Below are positions 13,582-13,800 of a stretch of 13,800 nucleotides of DNA, one piece after another (the first letter of the stretch is position 1; each line of letters opens with the position of its first letter). Location of the stretch: positions 1 through 13,800 of the forward strand of contig CAYOLL010000159.1 of the NCBI GenBank assembly GCA_964404765.1, in the 5' to 3' direction. Origin of the DNA: CAYOLL01 sp964404765 [NCBI: uncultured Gemmatimonadota bacterium] (GTDB lineage: Bacteria; 4572-55). Under the pieces are notes generated by a model. It had not been told where the DNA came from and did no database searches. It saw only the letters and a program-made list of their open reading frames with translations. The translations under genes were made by a program, and so were the position numbers.

Positions 13582-13596
13582 CTTTTATGAATTTTT
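13582..13596. repeat. Target-site duplication, right copy
   Basis: CTTTTATGAATTTTT directly follows the right terminal inverted repeat and is identical to 13427-13441. Confidence 0.88.
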
Positions 13597-13750
13597 CAAG
13601 TTATTTTCGGGCTAATTCTTTCAAGAAAAATCAGTTATACGATTCGTCACTTTTTGGTTCAATAAATCATGTAACCTTTTGTTATATCAAGCCTTCTTTT
13701 GTCTTGACAAAGCAGTCCACTTTAGTATGGCTCTTTCCAGCCCCGGTCTG

Positions 13751-13777
13751 CTACAAACAGGTCGCCCCGATGGGGCT
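13751..13777. repeat. Second copy of the CTACAAAC-GCCCCGATGGGGC repeat
   Basis: This 27-bp segment matches 709-735 at 25 of 27 positions. It contains the GCCCCGATGGGGC palindrome (13764-13776) preceded by CTACAAACAG. It shows that the unit inside the concentric element at 512-776 also occurs alone, so it is a dispersed repeat. The rest of 13597-13750 is AT-rich and I see no gene in it. Confidence 0.85.
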
Positions 13778-13800
13778 TGAAATGCGGAAGTTATTTAGTA

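Larger units (their letters stand above)
13152..13615 (+). pseudogene. Probable gene remnant interrupted by a small mobile element
   Basis: The plus frame from ATG 13152 gives a protein-like stretch, notably AFQYLNRVVENGPSTYDSVD, then IADLLIFNPIGWTLFYFDPV and AKFFGQKLHLFYEFF, with an N-P-x-G motif and amphipathic character reminiscent of outer-membrane or membrane proteins. I cannot name the family. The 140-bp element at 13442-13581 enters this frame. Removing it and one target duplication restores the frame only up to a TAA at 13613-13615, giving 102 codons. There is no good ribosome binding site. It is best read as a decayed fragment; a spurious open frame is the alternative. Confidence 0.35.

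Noticed and set aside
13704-13731. TTGACA with TATGGC 16 bp downstream
   Set aside because: The -10 match is poor and no gene start is visible downstream within the window.
13587-13800. Open plus frame running off the right edge
   Set aside because: It passes through the dispersed palindrome at 13764-13776 and has no protein-like pattern or ribosome binding site.

Overview
The window reads like a chromosomal segment of a Gram-negative bacterium, probably from the FCB side of the tree (Calditrichota, KSB1 or Ignavibacteria-like). That placement is an inference from gene families and from the many short palindromic intergenic repeats; it was not tested by any search. Ten protein-coding genes are supported, most of them on the minus strand, and there is one probable gene remnant. 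I see no tRNA, rRNA or CRISPR array.

Layout. (1) 1-829: a heptamer tandem array that runs into the end of a four-helix-bundle (S23/bAvd-like) gene, then a 265-bp concentric inverted-repeat element. (2) 829-2484: a methyl-accepting chemotaxis protein with an unusual signalling tip. (3) 2485-2884: a divergent intergenic region with a hairpin and short repeats. (4) 2885-5274: two plus-strand genes, a Wzx-like flippase with a TTG start and a secreted protein of unknown function, separated by a palindrome pair. (5) 5283-5426: a nested inverted repeat between convergent genes. (6) 5433-9614: two minus-strand metabolic genes, a long acyl-CoA dehydrogenase of the VLCAD/ACAD9 type and a GlmL/MutL-type ATPase that serves cobalamin-dependent mutases. 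A clear intrinsic terminator follows the second. (7) 9811-13059: a tight minus-strand run of alpha/beta hydrolase, DNA methyltransferase fused to an Mrr-like nuclease, small helical protein, and winged-helix regulator of the type often seen in toxin-antitoxin loci. The gaps are only 24-34 bp. (8) 13060-13800: a probable gene remnant interrupted by a 140-bp element with terminal inverted repeats and a perfect 15-bp target duplication, and a second copy of the repeat seen near 709.

How the parts relate. No single pathway spans the window. The acyl-CoA dehydrogenase and the mutase activator both suggest fatty-acid or amino-acid catabolism, but the terminator between them argues for separate transcription. 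The best candidate for a coherent, under-described system is the methyltransferase-nuclease fusion with the small protein and the regulator (9811-12188), which could be a compact restriction-modification or defence unit. The most striking DNA-level signal is a set of at least four unrelated non-coding elements (512-776, 4186-4267, 5283-5426, 13442-13581) that share an inverted-repeat design. One of them has clear transposition marks.
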